Notes: generated from the sequence alone by a model not told the origin. Positions 20,227 to 31,213 are shown, counted from the stretch's first letter. The stretch: 64,000 nucleotides of DNA from Dryocosmus kuriphilus (GCA_038277395.1 CM076192.1:50391119-50455118); one strand, 5' to 3'. Numbers and translations are program-made.

Positions 20227-20410
20227 TGATCAATTCCCATCAACTTTTCTTGCAAACACTCTCACTGGTCCATTGCTTCTCAAATTTTCACTTGATCCCA
20301 TTTCTGCACTTCCACTCTCTCCAGCTCCTCCACTTTTCTTTCCACAAAATTCACACCAAATCATGCGACACAGCTCAAACTCGACCGTAAGCCCTCTCCC
20401 GACTTGGTCG

Positions 20411-20589
20411 AACTATTAAAAGTAAATGAAAATGTCGAAAACTATTTTAGAATTCTTCATGAAAAAGACTTCAGATTTTTAAAAAAGTTTATGAAATATT
20501 TTAAAACTTTTGACGTATCCTAAAGTCGATGACAGTCAAGAAAAGTTTAGACAACTAATTTTTTCCGTGTAATACATAAAATAATCACT
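20411..20589. other. AT-rich spacer
   Basis: No gene or repeat boundary recognised. Confidence 0.5.
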
Positions 20590-21125
20590 ATGCTTAGAAT
20601 CTCAGATTTTTAAATATTAGTACATATTATTTAGTTTTTTTGGATTTCAAAAGAGACGATAGTCCTTTCTCTCAGTATAATTATACTTAAAATCAATAAG
20701 AACTTACGTATTAATTTGGTAACACATTAATACTTAAGTTAAACGTTTCATATTAAGGAAAGAACGAATGAAATCTTTGGCATCGATATTTTTAATTATA
20801 AACTCTCCTTAGAATCTCGGATTCTTAAAAAGTAGTACATACTAATCAGATTTCTGGATTTCTTAAGAGACTAGTCCTTTCTCTTAGTACAGTTATACTT
20901 AAAATAAATAAAAACCTATGTATTAATTTGGTAACACAGTAATACTTAAGTTTAACCCTTCATATTAAGAAAAGAACGAATAAAATCTTTGGAATCGACA
21001 TTTTAAAATATAAAGACTCTGCTTAGAATCTCGGATGCTTAAATAGTAGTACATACTAATCAGTTTTCCAGATTTTTCAAGAGACAAATCCTTTCTCTCA
21101 GTGTAATTACATTTAAAATCAAGGG
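20590..21125. repeat. 215-bp tandem repeat, about 2.5 units
   Basis: The landmark CTTAGAATCTC recurs at about 20593, 20808 and 21022, each followed by ..TAGTACATACTAATCAG and ..GTCCTTTCTCT, a period close to 215 bp. The last unit merges into the 3' end of the hAT pseudogene, whose reading frame uses repeat sequence as its tail. Confidence 0.8.
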
Positions 21126-22479
21126 AGACAGCTGGAATTTTCAATAATTTGTTTGCAAACTCAGCCAATTCGGGGCTTTCTTTTTCCACTATACTCCAAA
21201 ATGTTGTTGCTGAAGTGATATTTTTATCAAACAGTTTCCTAAACATTCCAAGTCCGTCTTTATAAGCCGCTAACTGATCTAACCCTTTTACATCGATGTT
21301 ATTATCTAATAACAAATTGCAAGTCTGAGCCAGTTGTTCGTCAGCCAGTTTGCGTCCTCGACATTTTGGATGTAAGAGATTCGCAGTTAAACAAGCTGCA
21401 TGCATAATTTCGCTTTTGTATTGTTCGAAAGCCATCGTAACAAAAACACTATTAGAGTTTGAGCTAAAGTTTATCCAATTTCTACTGCATCGGCCATCGA
21501 ACAATCCTTCTTTTAAAAAACTTTGAATTAATTTGGCCAATGTAGCATCGTTTTCATAAAGCTTCCGAACTTTTGATTCTAAGGTTGTGGTATTTATCTG
21601 TTTGTTTGGAGAATGATCAAAGAGTAACGTTGTAATATTGTTGGAATTGAACTTATGTTCACTTTCACCCGCTATTTTTCGCAATGCTTTCAAATTTTCT
21701 GAAGAAAAGGAATACAATTGAAAGTGATCGATCCAAGACTCATTAAAATCTTTTGATCCAATAAAACCTTCTCTAATATTGTGAATCACCTTTTCTGACA
21801 GATAGTCGCTGTATAAACATTCATCAAAAATATCACTAGCTTTACAAAATAAATTACCATCTGCTATTGATTAGGCTATACAATTTGCCAGTTTAACATT
21901 GCATTTCAAAAGAAACATATCCGAAACATCATTATTTAAAACCAAACTTTCTTTTGAAATAAGAGCAAAAACATCTAAGCAATGCTCATTTTTTGCCAAA
22001 CCAATAGCTTCAACAACAGCTTTTCGTATGCATTCATTTTCACCGTCTCCAACACTTACTGGAAATCATTTGAGGAAAACAGGTTCACAGAACTCAACAA
22101 ACTTCGCTTGTTGTTATGCACCTTCAGATCCAAGATTATAATTCCAGGAGAATTTTCGTAATTATCGACGCGTTTACTAAATTTCTCGAAAGCCGTTATT
22201 GAGTAGATTAGAAGACATTGTTGTACAATTAGGCAAAGTATAACCCGGTCGCAAAATCTTTATAAAATTAATAAAATAGTCTGATTCAACAATATCAAAA
22301 TCTATTTTACAGCCTAGAAAGAGTTTTCCTAGTGCTTCGTCGATTTTTGTCTTTTCTTTGTCATCTACCGTATCTATGAAGGATTTCAATCTACGTTGTT
22401 TTACAACAGAAGTTCTAGAGCTTTTCTTCATTTCAGGGTTGCTGACCTTCGTATCCTGAAGAGCTATTGCTGGACAAAT
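21126..22479 (-). pseudogene. hAT-superfamily transposase pseudogene (DUF659 type)
   Basis: Minus-strand remnants of a hAT-like transposase. The exon begins at 22479 after an acceptor (TTTTTCAG on the minus strand) and reads KIDEALGKLFLGCKIDFDIV then VESDYFINFIKILRPGY (22431-22177), matching the DUF659 region of zinc-finger hAT proteins. After a frame change the C-terminal part (21789 leftwards) ends with TTFWSIVEKESPELAEFANK then LLKIPAV, the hAT dimerisation region, before running into the tandem repeat. The region 21790-22176 is interrupted by stops. The BED finger exon is not found. Copy A carries 28 bp near 21600 that copy B lacks. Confidence 0.72.
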
Positions 22480-22665
22480 CTGAAAAATTAGTGTAATGTT
22501 TTTTTAAATTTTTGTTTCAAATATATCAACTATAGATTATTTTTATATTTCTCATGGGCCAAGGTATTGTATAAAAATAAATGTATCATGTATTTTTAAC
22601 ATTCATATTAATAAACAGAATTTGAATTCAGTAAGATCAAATTCATATGTCCTAGATATATAATG
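22480..22665. other. AT-rich spacer
   Basis: No gene recognised. It holds the likely intron side of the hAT acceptor. Confidence 0.5.
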
Positions 22666-22667
22666 TA

Positions 22668-23466
22668 TAAGACTATATATGGAAAAAAATTATAAATGCA
22701 ACCCGCCATGCCGCCAAATAATGGAAAAAGACATGTTACAGGGGTATTTTTTAAATTGCGCGCGCTGATGTCGCATTTCATTGGTCGGTTTGATGAAGAC
22801 TTGATACATGGGTGTCGTCATAGGATAACCACAGATAACCATCAGAGTCCGTCATCAACTGAGGTGTTTACAAAATTGAGAACCTCGTATGTACTTAAGT
22901 TTATTGTTAAACCAGTACAAAATAATAATGAAATGATAATAAAAACCTTTAAAATCGTGCGAAAATATGAAAATGTAGATGAGTTAAAAAATTGAAGTTG
23001 ATCTCGATTATTGTTGTGACGTGAAGTGCATTCTATCGGTTTGTGAGGTTATGTTTTACACATTTGACACATTTGAGTGTAAACATTGAGTGATATCGTT
23101 GGATGGATTGCAGTTTATGCAAGTAAATATCATTCTATTTCTGGTACTTTATTATGGAAAAAATAGAGTAATTTTCAAGACTTGAATGTAAAAAGTTTAA
23201 TTCTTTGGTTTTGAAAATTTTAATTTGGAACGTTTATATAGTTTGAAAACGTAAAATTGTGAATTATTTCAAGCAGCCAAGTAGTCATGCACTTTCACTT
23301 TTGAAAGAATTTAAAATTCAATACTTTTAGTTTAAAATATACCAAATTGTTTGGTTTTATGTGAATGTAATTTTTCTCAAAATTATATAATTTGGAAATC
23401 AAGGCCTTCAAAGTTAAATACATTTCAATTAATAACGTTCACTTCCATAAATTTAACAAATTTTAA
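22668..23466 (+). repeat. Left terminal inverted repeat, about 800 bp
   Basis: Reads AATGCAACCCGCCATGCCGC from 22697 and matches the complement of 26252-27059 with scattered substitutions and small indels. Its GC-rich outer 200 bp contrasts with an AT-rich inner part. A 99-codon frame (22696-22995) lies in it and partly recurs in the right repeat (26826-27029); conservation of both may simply reflect the repeat. Confidence 0.8.
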
Positions 23467-23546
23467 ACCCGAATTTGTTTGAAAACTGGGGTAGATCCAG
23501 GAAATGTAGTTCAAAATGCAATTAAAATATTTGTTTTGTATTTCAG

Positions 23547-24615
23547 ACACTGTCTTTGCAGCCGATCAGCTAACGGATTCTTTGTTTAGTTTTAATCCTC
23601 ACATTGTAGATGTGAAGCACATCCTTTCTATCCAAAATCAATATGTACATGGGAGGAATGGATTTCGACTATGTTGGAAACAATCTGTATTGGTCCAACA
23701 CAGAATTTAATTCTATCGAAGTCTACAGTATGAACACGGGAATGAAATTAGATATTCCATTTCAGAACTTATTTTTCAGAATTTATTACATTCCATTTTT
23801 CTTTATTTTTTTAAAAAACATTTCAGATTATTTACAACTTTTTTAAATTTCATAATAATGTATGTTGTGTTTCAACTGAAGAATAAAGAATACCATATTA
23901 CAAAAATGGATATGGCCGGATTGTCCAAATCGGAAGCTTTCGTCATAAAGAATAAATTAATTAGACCCAGCATATCTCTCGCTTATGATTTTGAAAAAGA
24001 GATATTATATTGGGCCGATGAAGGCACTGGACGAATCGACAGTATTTCCCAAAATGGTTTCTATACACAAAATTGAAAAATTTATAGAAATAGTCGAGGC
24101 GTAAAATTGTAAATTGAAGACTAGAAATGTAAAAAATGATAAATTAGTAGTTATTGAATCTTGAATTTTAAGAGGGCAACTTAAAAAAAAAATTATATTT
24201 CTGATTGCAATAGAATTGAGATCAATGCTAAATAAAATAATCAATTTTCAGATGATGATCAAAAGCTTTTTCGCACTGGACTCACCAAACCCGTAAGCCT
24301 ATCAATTCTTGGAGGATTTGTATTTTGGACACAACGTGGATCCAAGCAATTATTCTGGAGTGATAAGAATAATGCTGTTTTGGTAAACAAAGCAATTAAT
24401 ATTCGTGAGTATTCGAAAATAGCAAGTTTTTTTTTTGAAATGCATCTATTTGTGTAATAATAAATTTCAAATTAATTCTTATATGTGTCGCTGACAATTT
24501 GTCTGTGATGCATTTGGTGTCTTTACACGGAAGGTCTGCAACAAAACTTGCTTCCAGCGTGTCACAGGGTTCTCTTTGTTCACACATCTGCATTGTAAAA
24601 ATCGCTTTCGGCTTT
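23547..24615 (+). pseudogene. Captured LDL-receptor-related (YWTD propeller) gene fragment
   Basis: Exon-like blocks separated by intron-like AT-rich DNA. Block 1 (from 23547, acceptor TATTTCAG) has FDYVGNNLYWSNTEFNSIEV. Block 2 (about 23875-24060) has LAYDFEKEILYWADEGTGRI. Block 3 (24252-24404, acceptor TTTTCAG, donor GTGAGT) has KPVSLSILGGFVFWTQRGSK. Block 4 (to 24615, donor GTAAGT) has GSLCSHICIVK like the EGF module that follows a YWTD propeller. These are the hallmarks of LRP/LDLR-family ectodomains (endocytic receptors). A frame change occurs in block 1; block 3 is in frame in copy A, while copy B has a 7-8-base insertion there. Retained splice sites mean capture as DNA, not as mRNA. 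Another acceptor-led piece lies at 25857. Confidence 0.68.
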
Positions 24616-24741
24616 GTAAGTAAAAATAAATTCTTTATGCATTTAAAATTAAAATCTAGATTAAGTTTCCATTTTTTCAATGTAACTTTCATTTTATCTC
24701 TTATTTAATTTATCAATTTTTAATTTCACATTCCAGTTAAG

Positions 24742-25717
24742 CTATCGATATTGGAATTCGAACAAGTCACCTTCGGCAGCAATGCACGTACGAAGGCGCT
24801 TTTCGAATTCCACATTCGTGACTTTAAGAACCATATCCGCCGGAATTTCTCTAATAGTGTTCTCAATTCTATTTTGTAGATCTTCCCGGTTCATTAACCG
24901 TTCATCCCCGTATAGTTTCGATTTTACGTATCCCCACAGGAAAAAGTCGAGGGGAGTTAAGGCTGGCGATCGCGGAGCCCATTCGACGAAGAGGCTGAAT
25001 TTCCCAATCCAACGCCGGTTAAACATCTCGTTTAAAAGATCACGCACAACACGTGCTGTTTGTGCTGGGGCCCCGCCCTGCTGCCGAATTATCTCCTCCT
25101 GCAACTGTAAGTTAATTTCTTAATGTAAAATTGTATTCTAACTTATAAAATAGACTATAACAAACTATTTAACTTACTTCTTCTCTGCCGTCCAAAGCTT
25201 GTATCAATCCTGGGCCGATCTGTTCTATAATCAACTCCATGTATTTATCCGCTGTTAGTGTTCCTTCGATGAAAAAGGGTCCAATTACTTGCTCCTTCAG
25301 CATAGTACCGCACCATACATTTAGGGAAACTGGATACTGCGAATGTGTTGGCACCACGAAGTATGGCTTGTGCTTGGACCAGAATCGCACGTGCGTCACA
25401 TTTCGTGTCCCATCCAGTATGAAGATGCACTCGTCAGTGAATAAAATCCTTTGAGCGAAGTCTACATCGAGTTCCATTTTATCCACGAGATTCATGACCA
25501 CTTCAAACCGCCTTTCATTGTCTGAAGCTTTAAGGATTTGTCCGTTCCTAGGTTTGTAGGGCAAATATTTTTCTTCCCTCAGAATGGACAGCACGGACGC
25601 TTGGCTGACATTGACTTCCCGAGCAATACCCCTCGACGTAGATCGCGGATTTAATTCAAATGCCGCACAGATTTGAACCCTCTTTTCCTCGGTGAGCACA
25701 TACTTTGTATGGCGATT
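24742..25717 (-). pseudogene. Tc1/mariner-superfamily transposase, two exons, catalytic Asp lost
   Basis: Exon 25717-25178 (acceptor TTTTAG upstream) begins NRHTKYVLTEEKRVQICAAF, carries a helix-turn-helix (TSRGIAREVNVSQASVLSIL) and the first catalytic Asp in LFTDECIF, then VNVWCGTM. A 73-bp GT..AG intron (25177-25105; donor GTAAGT, acceptor TTACAG) separates it from exon 25104-24742, with RWIG.. and SPALTPLDFFLWGYVK (third acidic position). The join preserves the frame. The family's second catalytic motif, usually QHDGAPAH or QQDGAPAH, reads QQGGAPAQ: the aspartate is Gly in both copies, so cleavage activity should be lost. An N-terminal exon must lie upstream but is not found. Copy A is open throughout; copy B has two extra bases near 48577. 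Confidence 0.8.
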
Positions 25718-26251
25718 CTAAAAGTAAATTTTTATTTTTTATAATATGCATTTCATTTGTGTACTCCGTTTCATTTTACATCCTATTTCATTAAATTGCC
25801 TTTTGCCTTTAAAAAAAATATGAATCTTTTTTCTAATTTTTCAATTCATTTTACAGGGACATGCAGACGATCACTGGAGCTTTATTACATGCAGTCTAAG
25901 AATGGACTTAATAAGGCAGTTTTAATTGAGGCAGTTTTAATTTAAATTGTTAAATTTTGTTGCGCATTTAATTAAAAATTATCCAACTATGAAGAATCTC
26001 ATTTGAAAATTTTATAATTTTTAACGCTTAAAGACTATTAAGTCCAGAATTCTACCCTAAAATTGCTAAGGCTTTCAATTTTAAATAAGAATGGATTTTG
26101 CAAATTTCAAGAAAGTGAAAGGGTGCAAAATTTATAAAATAGCTGAAATAGTTGACAAAAGGTGAATAGGTTTTTATCTAGAAGCTTTCAATCAATCTTT
26201 TTGGTTCCAAAATATTATTATTCTATTATTTTAAAACTTAAAGTATACTTT

Positions 26252-27059
26252 GTTAAATTTGTTAAATTTATGGAAATGAACGTTATTAATTGAAATTTAT
26301 TTAAACTTTGAAGGCCTTTATTTCCAAATTATACAGTTTGGAGAAAAATTACATTTAAAACCAAACAATTTGGTATATTTTAAACTAAAAGTATAGAATT
26401 TTAAATTCTTTCAAAAGTGAAAGTGCATGACTATTTGGCTGCTTGAAATAATTCACAATTTTACGTTTTCAAACTATATAAACGTTCCAAATTAAATAAT
26501 TAAAAATTTCAAGACCAAAAAATTGAACTTTTTACATTCAAGTCTTGAAAATTACACCATTTTTTCCATAATAAAGTACCAGAAATAGAATGATATTTGC
26601 TTACATAAACTGCAATTCGTCCAACGATATCACCCAATTTTTACACTCAAATGTGTCAAATGTGTAAAACATAACCTCACAAAACGATAGAATGCACTTC
26701 CGATCACAAAAATAATCGAGATCAACTTCAATTTTTTAACTCATCTACATTTCCCTATTTTCGCACAATTTTAAAGGTTTTTATTATCATTTCATTATTA
26801 TTTTGTACTGGTTTAAAACAATAAACTAAAGTACATACGAGGTTCTCAATTCTGTAAACACCTCAGTTGATGACGGACTCTGATGGTTATCTGTGGTTAT
26901 CCTATGACGACACCCATGTATCAAGTCTTCATCAAACCGACCAATGAAATGCGACATCAGCGCGCGCAATTTAAAAAATACCTCTGTAACATGTCTTTCT
27001 CCATTATTTGGCGGCATGGCGGGTTGCATTTATAATTTTTTCCCATATATGTAGTCTTA
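26252..27059 (-). repeat. Right terminal inverted repeat, about 800 bp
   Basis: Inverse counterpart of 22668-23466, ending ..GGCGGGTTGCATTTATAA. Between the transposase and this repeat (25720-26250) are an acceptor-led short exon-like piece (25857-25945) and AT-rich filler. Confidence 0.8.
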
Positions 27060-27061
27060 TA

Positions 27062-27305
27062 CCGGCCGTTTACCCACTTATGTGATTTAATTATTTTTAA
27101 ATTTAAATTAAATTAAATTAAATATTAATTTAAAAATTCATTCACAACGAATTGAAATCTTTTGAAAATCCTGACACTATTTAAATTCATTAAAATCACT
27201 TTAAATACTTTAAAACTTTTTAAAATCCTGTAAAATCGTCTAAAACCCTTTAAAATCGCTTAAAACCCTTAGAAAGTTAAAAATATTCTTTAAAATCTAT
27301 TAAGA
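27062..27305 (-). repeat. 10-bp period AT array, left of mariner
   Basis: Units such as TGTAAAATCG, TCTAAAACCC, TTTAAAATCG and CTTAAAACCC follow in 10-base register (27190-27270). The array continues at 28633 on the other side of the mariner. It is the reverse-orientation relative of the TCAAAAGAAT array at 12566. Confidence 0.7.
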
Positions 27306-27307
27306 TA

Positions 27308-28630
27308 CGAGGGCCTACCCAAAAGAAACCGAACTGATGTTGTGGGGAGCGGAGTTGTTGTAGTACCGGGTTTTTGCCGGTAGGTGCGTGTAGAGGCACT
27401 TTTCACCAGTTAGTATGCCAACTGCTATCACTGTGTAAGGTTGCATTTGGTGTGTGTAATTTTTTTTTGTGACTGTTGCTTTGCGCGCTCGTCGTTTTTT
27501 GTGATGGTTGATTTTCGTGATCAGCGTGCCAACGTGAGGTTTTGCTTCCTGCTCGGGAAAACGGGCACAGAAACTCTTCAAATGTTAAAAACGGCCTGCA
27601 AGGATGATGCTATGGGAAAAACTCAAGTGTTCGAGTGGTTTTCTCGTTTAAAAGTGGGGAAATGTCAATTGTCGATCAACCTCGCTCTGGACGTCCTTCG
27701 ACGGCCCGAACCGACGAAAATGTTGAAAAAATTCGTGAAATCATCCTGGAAGATCGACGAAGGACCATCGAAGAAGTTGTGGAGAAATCTGGCGTGAGTT
27801 GGAGTTCAGCACAGAGAATTCTAAGTGAAGATTTGGGGATGAGAAGGGTGGCTGCAAAATTTGTTCCTCGACTGCTGACTGCAGAGCAAAAACAAGGCCG
27901 CGTGCAAGCATGCTCTGCTTTGAAGGAGGAATTCCAAAATGATCCAAACTTTTTTTTCCAAGGTCATAACAGGTGACGAATCGTGGTGTTATGGATACGA
28001 TCCTGAAACTAAGCAACAGTCAAGTCAATGGAAGACTCAAAATTCGCCTCGCCGTAAAAAAGCTCGTCAGGTGAGGTCAAACATTAAGGCGATGCTCATT
28101 TGTTTTTTTCGATGTGAGAGGAGTCGTCCATTCAGAATTTGTTCCACCGGGTCAGACAGTTAATCAGCATTTTACCTGGAAGTCTTGAAAAGATTGCGCA
28201 ACAGTTTACGACGGAAAAGGCCTGATTTGTGGCAGTCGGGGACTGGTTTTTCCACCACGACAACGCCCCTGCTCACACAGCTCTTTCTGTGCGCCGATTT
28301 TTGACCATAAATAGCATGGCCACTGTTCCTCACCCACCCTATTCACCCGATTTAGCCCCCTGTGACTTTTTTTTATTCCCCCGAATGAAAAGGAACATGA
28401 AAGGAAAGCGTTTTGCGGACGTAGCTGAAGTGAAGGAAAAAACGACGGAGGCGCTGTCAAGCATCACAAAAGAGGAATTTAAAAAATGTTTCGAACAATG
28501 GAATAAAAGATTAGATAAGTGTATTGTCTCCAATGGAGAGTACTTTGAAGGAGATTAAATGTTTTTTGTAGAAAAATCAAAATAATAACTTTGTACAAAA
28601 GTAGTTCGGTTTCTTTTGGGTAGGCCCTCA
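27308..28630 (+). mobile_element. Mariner transposon, copy A
   Basis: TIRs begin CGAGGGCCTACCCAAAAGAA and end with the complement (..TTGGGTAGGCCCTCA), flanked by TA on both sides (27306-27307 and 28631-28632), the mariner target. It is inserted in the 10-bp-period array. Length 1323 bp, normal for mariner. Confidence 0.93.
27504..28558 (+). pseudogene. Mariner transposase (copy A, several homopolymer frame breaks)
   Basis: Start ATG 27504, stop 28556-28558, about 350 codons as in the family. Visible motifs: N-terminal paired helix-turn-helix region (KTQVFEWFSR), catalytic TGDESW, HHDNAPAHT and YSPDLAPCDFFLFP with 34 residues between the last two acidic positions (DD34D). It cuts and pastes the element at TA sites. 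Copy A has about five one-base changes in homopolymers (near 27650, 27955, 28107, 28169 and 28240) relative to copy B. Copy B in turn has one (an extra GA near 51081). Each copy is intact where the other is broken, so these breaks look like sequencing errors rather than decay. Confidence 0.88.
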
Positions 28631-28632
28631 TA

Positions 28633-29325
28633 CTTTGAAACATTCTTAAGATCCCTTTAAATTCTTAAAAATCATTAGGAATCTTTTGTAATCCTTCAAA
28701 ATATTTTTAAATGCTTTATAATTTTTTGAAAATCCTTAAAATCTCTTGAAATCGTTTGAAATCCTTCCAAATTTTTAAAAATGTTTTGAAGTCTAGTAAA
28801 ACAGTTTAAAATATGTTTAAAATTACTTCAAATTCTTACAATTCATTTGAAATCACTTGAGTTCTTTGAAAATATTTTGTAATGCCTTTATGTGTCTCAC
28901 AAATTTTCAAAAATCTCTTGAAATCATTGAAAGTTTCTTGGAGATTCCTTGAAATTTTTCCGATTTATTCAAAATAACTTCAAATCTTTTGGAAACCTTC
29001 AAAGTCTTTAAATTCTTTTAAAATTCTTTAAAATTATTTAATATCATTTTATGTAGTTTAAAATCCATTAAAATCACTTTTAAAATCTTCAAAATCTCTT
29101 TAAATCTCTTAAAATCTGTTGAATATTTTAAAAATACTCAAAAATATTTTAACAAACATTTAAGTCTCCTTAGAATTTCCTTAAATTCTTTAAAATCATT
29201 CAAAACCTCTTAAAATACTTCAGTGTAGTTCAGAATTGTTTCAAATCTCTTGAAATCCCTGAAAGTCACTTAAAATCGTTTAAAATACATTGAAATTTTA
29301 AAAAATATTTTACAATCTATTAAAA
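28633..29325 (-). repeat. 10-bp period AT array, right of mariner
   Basis: Continues the array split by the mariner: units like TTGAAATCNT, TTTAAAATCC and CTTAAAATCT at roughly 10-base spacing for 690 bp. No coding potential. Confidence 0.7.
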
Positions 29326-29430
29326 CACGTGCGTCATGCAATGGTTAAGGTGTAAGCCTTACCCAAGCCTTGCAAAGGCAAATTGTGTATGGAATGCATT
29401 AATCGAGGAGGTTACTATTTCGGGTAATTC
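29326..29430 (+). other. tRNA-like A-box segment (possible SINE head)
   Basis: GTCATGCAATGGTTAAGGTG resembles a tRNA D-arm/A box. The expected B box (GGTTCGAATCC) is only weakly suggested by GGGTAATTCAAA at 29420-29431. A decayed tRNA-derived SINE is possible; no functional tRNA is claimed. Confidence 0.2.
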
Positions 29431-30078
29431 AAAAATTTCAAGGCGCTTGCAGTTTTACAAGGTTACAATTTCAATTTAAAAAAATGTTTTTACAAAATTT
29501 TTTTAATATATACTTCAAAAAGTAAGTGCTGTGCATTTTTTTTCATATACAAAGTCCGCACAATCATTTTTCGTCTTATTTTGTGTTATGACAGTGATTA
29601 AATTAAAATTTTGATTTGAAATTCGCGCGTACTTTAGGACTTCCGATTCCGGTTTGGCCGGATACCGGCTAGCCAGTGAAACATCGGAGCGGGCTTTGGC
29701 TCAACTCTGCCATGAGGAACGGACACTTAAAGCGCGGCGCAGATGTCGCCACACTGTAAAAAATTTTTGTGTATTTTTACCACCATAAACGTAGGCTCGA
29801 TTATTACCCATTAACTGCGTACGACAATCACGACTGCTAGGGACATTACTTTAAGTTTATGTGAAATCACAACTCGCATATGTGAATTTTACAATCGACA
29901 TGAAATTTTTAGGTTATGGTAATTTTCCTGAATTAATGGTAGGAAATTTCCAGCACCTCATAATTTTCGTATTAAACAGTAATATTACTTTGAGGCAACA
30001 GGAATTTGAATAAAAAGATACTTTCTTTTATAATTTAATGATAACAATATTTTTATATAGAACAAAGATATTTAAATT
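29431..30078. other. Unassigned sequence up to the assembly gap
   Basis: AT-rich with one GC-richer block (29640-29750, containing ACCGGCTAGCC). No gene recognised. The last bases (..GATATTTAAATT) continue in copy B at 53381. Confidence 0.5.
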
Positions 30079-30578
30079 NNNNNNNNNNNNNNNNNNNNNN
30101 NNNNNNNNNNNNNNNNNNNNNNNNNNNNNNNNNNNNNNNNNNNNNNNNNNNNNNNNNNNNNNNNNNNNNNNNNNNNNNNNNNNNNNNNNNNNNNNNNNNN
30201 NNNNNNNNNNNNNNNNNNNNNNNNNNNNNNNNNNNNNNNNNNNNNNNNNNNNNNNNNNNNNNNNNNNNNNNNNNNNNNNNNNNNNNNNNNNNNNNNNNNN
30301 NNNNNNNNNNNNNNNNNNNNNNNNNNNNNNNNNNNNNNNNNNNNNNNNNNNNNNNNNNNNNNNNNNNNNNNNNNNNNNNNNNNNNNNNNNNNNNNNNNNN
30401 NNNNNNNNNNNNNNNNNNNNNNNNNNNNNNNNNNNNNNNNNNNNNNNNNNNNNNNNNNNNNNNNNNNNNNNNNNNNNNNNNNNNNNNNNNNNNNNNNNNN
30501 NNNNNNNNNNNNNNNNNNNNNNNNNNNNNNNNNNNNNNNNNNNNNNNNNNNNNNNNNNNNNNNNNNNNNNNNNNNNNN
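30079..30578. other. Assembly gap, 500 N
   Basis: Exactly 500 N, a conventional placeholder for a gap of unknown size. It separates two contigs whose ends overlap by about 22.8 kb. Confidence 0.99.
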
Positions 30579-30761
30579 TAACAAAGCAGATAAGAAAGCA
30601 GGGAAATTGTTTCGACCAATATGAAGGCCCATTTTATAATTAAGAAAAAGGTATCTCCTACGATTTATGAGTTAAAAAACCTTAAAGGAAAAAACATAGG
30701 GGAATACAATATCAACGACTTAAAAATAGAAACCGTAGATAATAGTAATAAGTATGAGTAA
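30579..30761 (+). pseudogene. pol: pol C-terminal tail (copy B)
   Basis: Last 60 codons of pol, cut by the gap. Two extra T (TTGTTTCGACC and CATTTTATAA) break a frame that is open in copy A. Confidence 0.85.
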
Positions 30762-30800
30762 TAGACTTAGAATTTTTTCTTTAACAGGAATTTAGAAAAA

Positions 30801-31170
30801 ATGGAGGATAACTGGGAAACCAAATTAGAAGAAATCAATCTCAGTTCTGGAAAGCAAAGTTAGGGAAATCCAAGACGGACTCCAATGCCGATTTTGTAAA
30901 GAATTAATACCTAAAATTATTTACGTTATACATGATTCATTCTGTAATAACAGACCATACAGGTTAAAAAATAACTTCACGACTCCAAACCCTAATGGAC
31001 AAACGTATATACAGGGAAACTGGGAAAGTATTAATAGAAAAATACAAGGTTTATTAACCATTAAAGTAGCAAACAAAAATAGAATAAGGAATAAAGAAGA
31101 AGAGTATGAATTAGAAATAAACATATACCAGGAAACCATAACGGGCTTAGAACAGAATAAAATAGTATAA
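30801..31170 (+). pseudogene. Post-pol ORF3 (copy B, frameshifted)
   Basis: As 7467-7826 but with an extra A near 30831 and one G fewer near 31155, so the frame is broken at both ends. Copy A is preferred. Confidence 0.6.
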
Positions 31171-31212
31171 CCAGGTAAGATAAATTTTAAGTAAAAGTTT
31201 TTTCTTTTTTTC

Positions 31213-31213
<1 letters not shown>

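Larger units (their letters stand above)
18257..20410 (-). mobile_element. LINE 2, 5' half only, minus strand
   Basis: A second LINE of the same kind as LINE 1: ORF1 remnants (20226 to about 18822) and an APE endonuclease (18859 to 18257), then truncated within ORF2 where the small DNA element begins. No reverse transcriptase is present. ORF1 shares with LINE 1 the order coiled coil, ..NIIVSGL core, and a C-terminal DD(M/L)T.RE...W..WDE segment, so both belong to one clade. The 5' border near 20410 is approximate. Confidence 0.8.
22666..27061. mobile_element. Long-TIR transposon with LRP-like exons and spliced transposase
   Basis: Inverted repeats of about 800 bp (22668-23466 and 26252-27059) enclose 2.8 kb. 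The ends are TATAAGACTA and its complement TAGTCTTATA, compatible with a TA target duplication (22666-22667 and 27060-27061). Inside are, on the plus strand, exon-like pieces of an LDL-receptor-related protein (23547-24615) and, on the minus strand, a Tc1/mariner-superfamily transposase in two exons (24742-25717). TA target and transposase type agree, so the transposase may belong to this element, and the LRP pieces look like captured host DNA. Alternatively the transposase unit is a later insertion into an LRP intron. Confidence 0.65.

Noticed and set aside
27741..28533. Minus-strand frames within the mariners
   Set aside because: Shadows of the transposase in the opposite strand.
30038..30643. 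Long open frames across the N run on both strands
   Set aside because: They consist of unknown bases only; there is no sequence to support them.
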